Source: Nocardioides pini (GTDB lineage Bacteria; Actinomycetota; Actinomycetes; Propionibacteriales; Nocardioidaceae). Taken from it: DNA of 64,000 bases. Shown here piece by piece: positions 63,875-64,000 of this stretch. The stretch covers positions 124,001 through 188,000 of the forward strand of contig NZ_JAPPUX010000003.1 of assembly GCF_026712185.1 (NCBI RefSeq), read 5' to 3'. A program made the translations under genes and the position numbers. How positions within the stretch are numbered: position 1 is the stretch's first letter; each line of letters opens with the position of its first letter. The notes beneath the pieces were generated by a model that was not told the origin of the DNA, did not search any database, and saw nothing but the letters and a program-made list of their open reading frames with translations.

Positions 63875-64000
63875 ATGACCGAGCCTGCCGACACCTCCGA
63901 CGCCACCGACGCGCCCGCCACCTCTCCCGCCACCTCTCCCACCACCCCGCCCCCCACCTCGCCCGCCGCGACCGGGCAGGCCGACCCGGCCGAGGGCTCC
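63875..64000 (+). CDS. Unidentified gene, N-terminal low-complexity part only
   Basis: ATG 63875 opens MTEPADTSDATDAPATSPAT... and is still open at the window edge after 42 residues of Ala/Pro/Thr/Asp-rich text. Divergent from the FmdB-type gene. The folded part lies outside the window, so no identity is offered. Confidence 0.5.
   Translation, partial: MTEPADTSDATDAPATSPATSPTTPPPTSPAATGQADPAEGS

Overview
The window is very GC-rich actinobacterial DNA, most like a Nocardioides or other Propionibacteriales chromosome. That assignment is inferred from gene families (DUF2277, Beta_propel, CHAD, LCP, FmdB and SAF proteins) and codon use; no rRNA is present to confirm it. It divides into host DNA (1-17820), a complete-looking integrated siphovirus prophage (about 17847-60363, ~42.5 kb) and host DNA again (60364-64000).

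Host left part. 1-5066 holds a DUF2277 protein (cut by the window edge), a membrane-anchored beta-propeller protein, a saccharopine-dehydrogenase-like reductase, a CHAD protein and a GNAT acetyltransferase. 5106-17057 is an accessory-looking export and resistance block: two divergent DHA2-type drug efflux pumps, a MacB-like ABC ATPase with its FtsX-type permease, a GNAT enzyme, a GNAT/alpha-beta-hydrolase fusion, a small HMA-like protein and a large LuxR-family (LAL) regulator. A CCGGCGCGAC motif recurs upstream of several of these units. From 17.1 to 17.8 kb the DNA is scarred: a 12-bp tandem repeat, a micro-ORF, a broken isochorismatase gene and an IS481-family remnant end directly at the prophage border.

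Prophage. Integration was into a tRNA-Arg(CCU) gene on the minus strand (60327-60399); its displaced 3' half remains at the left end (17821-17858). The left arm (18.0-23.8 kb, plus strand) is a row of small accessory transcription units. Six copies of a rigid ~70-bp promoter cassette serve the prophage, five here and one at 49.9 kb, and most units end in strong hairpins. From 23.9 to 45.2 kb, minus strand (read right to left), come HNH, a possible cos region, small and large terminase, portal, minor head protein, prohead protease, HK97-type capsid, connectors, tail tube, frameshifted tail-assembly chaperones, tape measure, tail tip proteins, membrane proteins, endolysin and a secreted nuclease. 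From 45.5 to 58.4 kb, minus strand, come the early genes: RusA-like resolvase, HNH proteins, SSB, replication initiator with embedded iterons, DNA methyltransferase, ERF annealase, sliding-clamp-like protein, YqaJ-type exonuclease, excisionase-like HTH and Cro-like HTH. The immunity repressor and tyrosine integrase (58.6-60.2 kb) run divergently.

Regulation and novelty. A CGTCTAA/TTAGACG heptamer is dispersed through the prophage, mostly at gene ends and promoters and mostly in one orientation relative to transcription, like the stoperators of cluster A mycobacteriophages. It is also part of the promoter cassettes. Together with the immunity region this suggests a prophage-wide silencing network. 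Three proteins share a small cysteine-rich zinc-finger module, two of them directly behind promoter cassettes.

Host right part. 60578-64000 carries an LCP cell-wall ligase with an SETP-repeat tail, a small charged protein, a duplicated 49-bp intergenic repeat, MscL, a CpaB-like SAF protein, an FmdB-type zinc-ribbon protein and the start of an unidentified gene.
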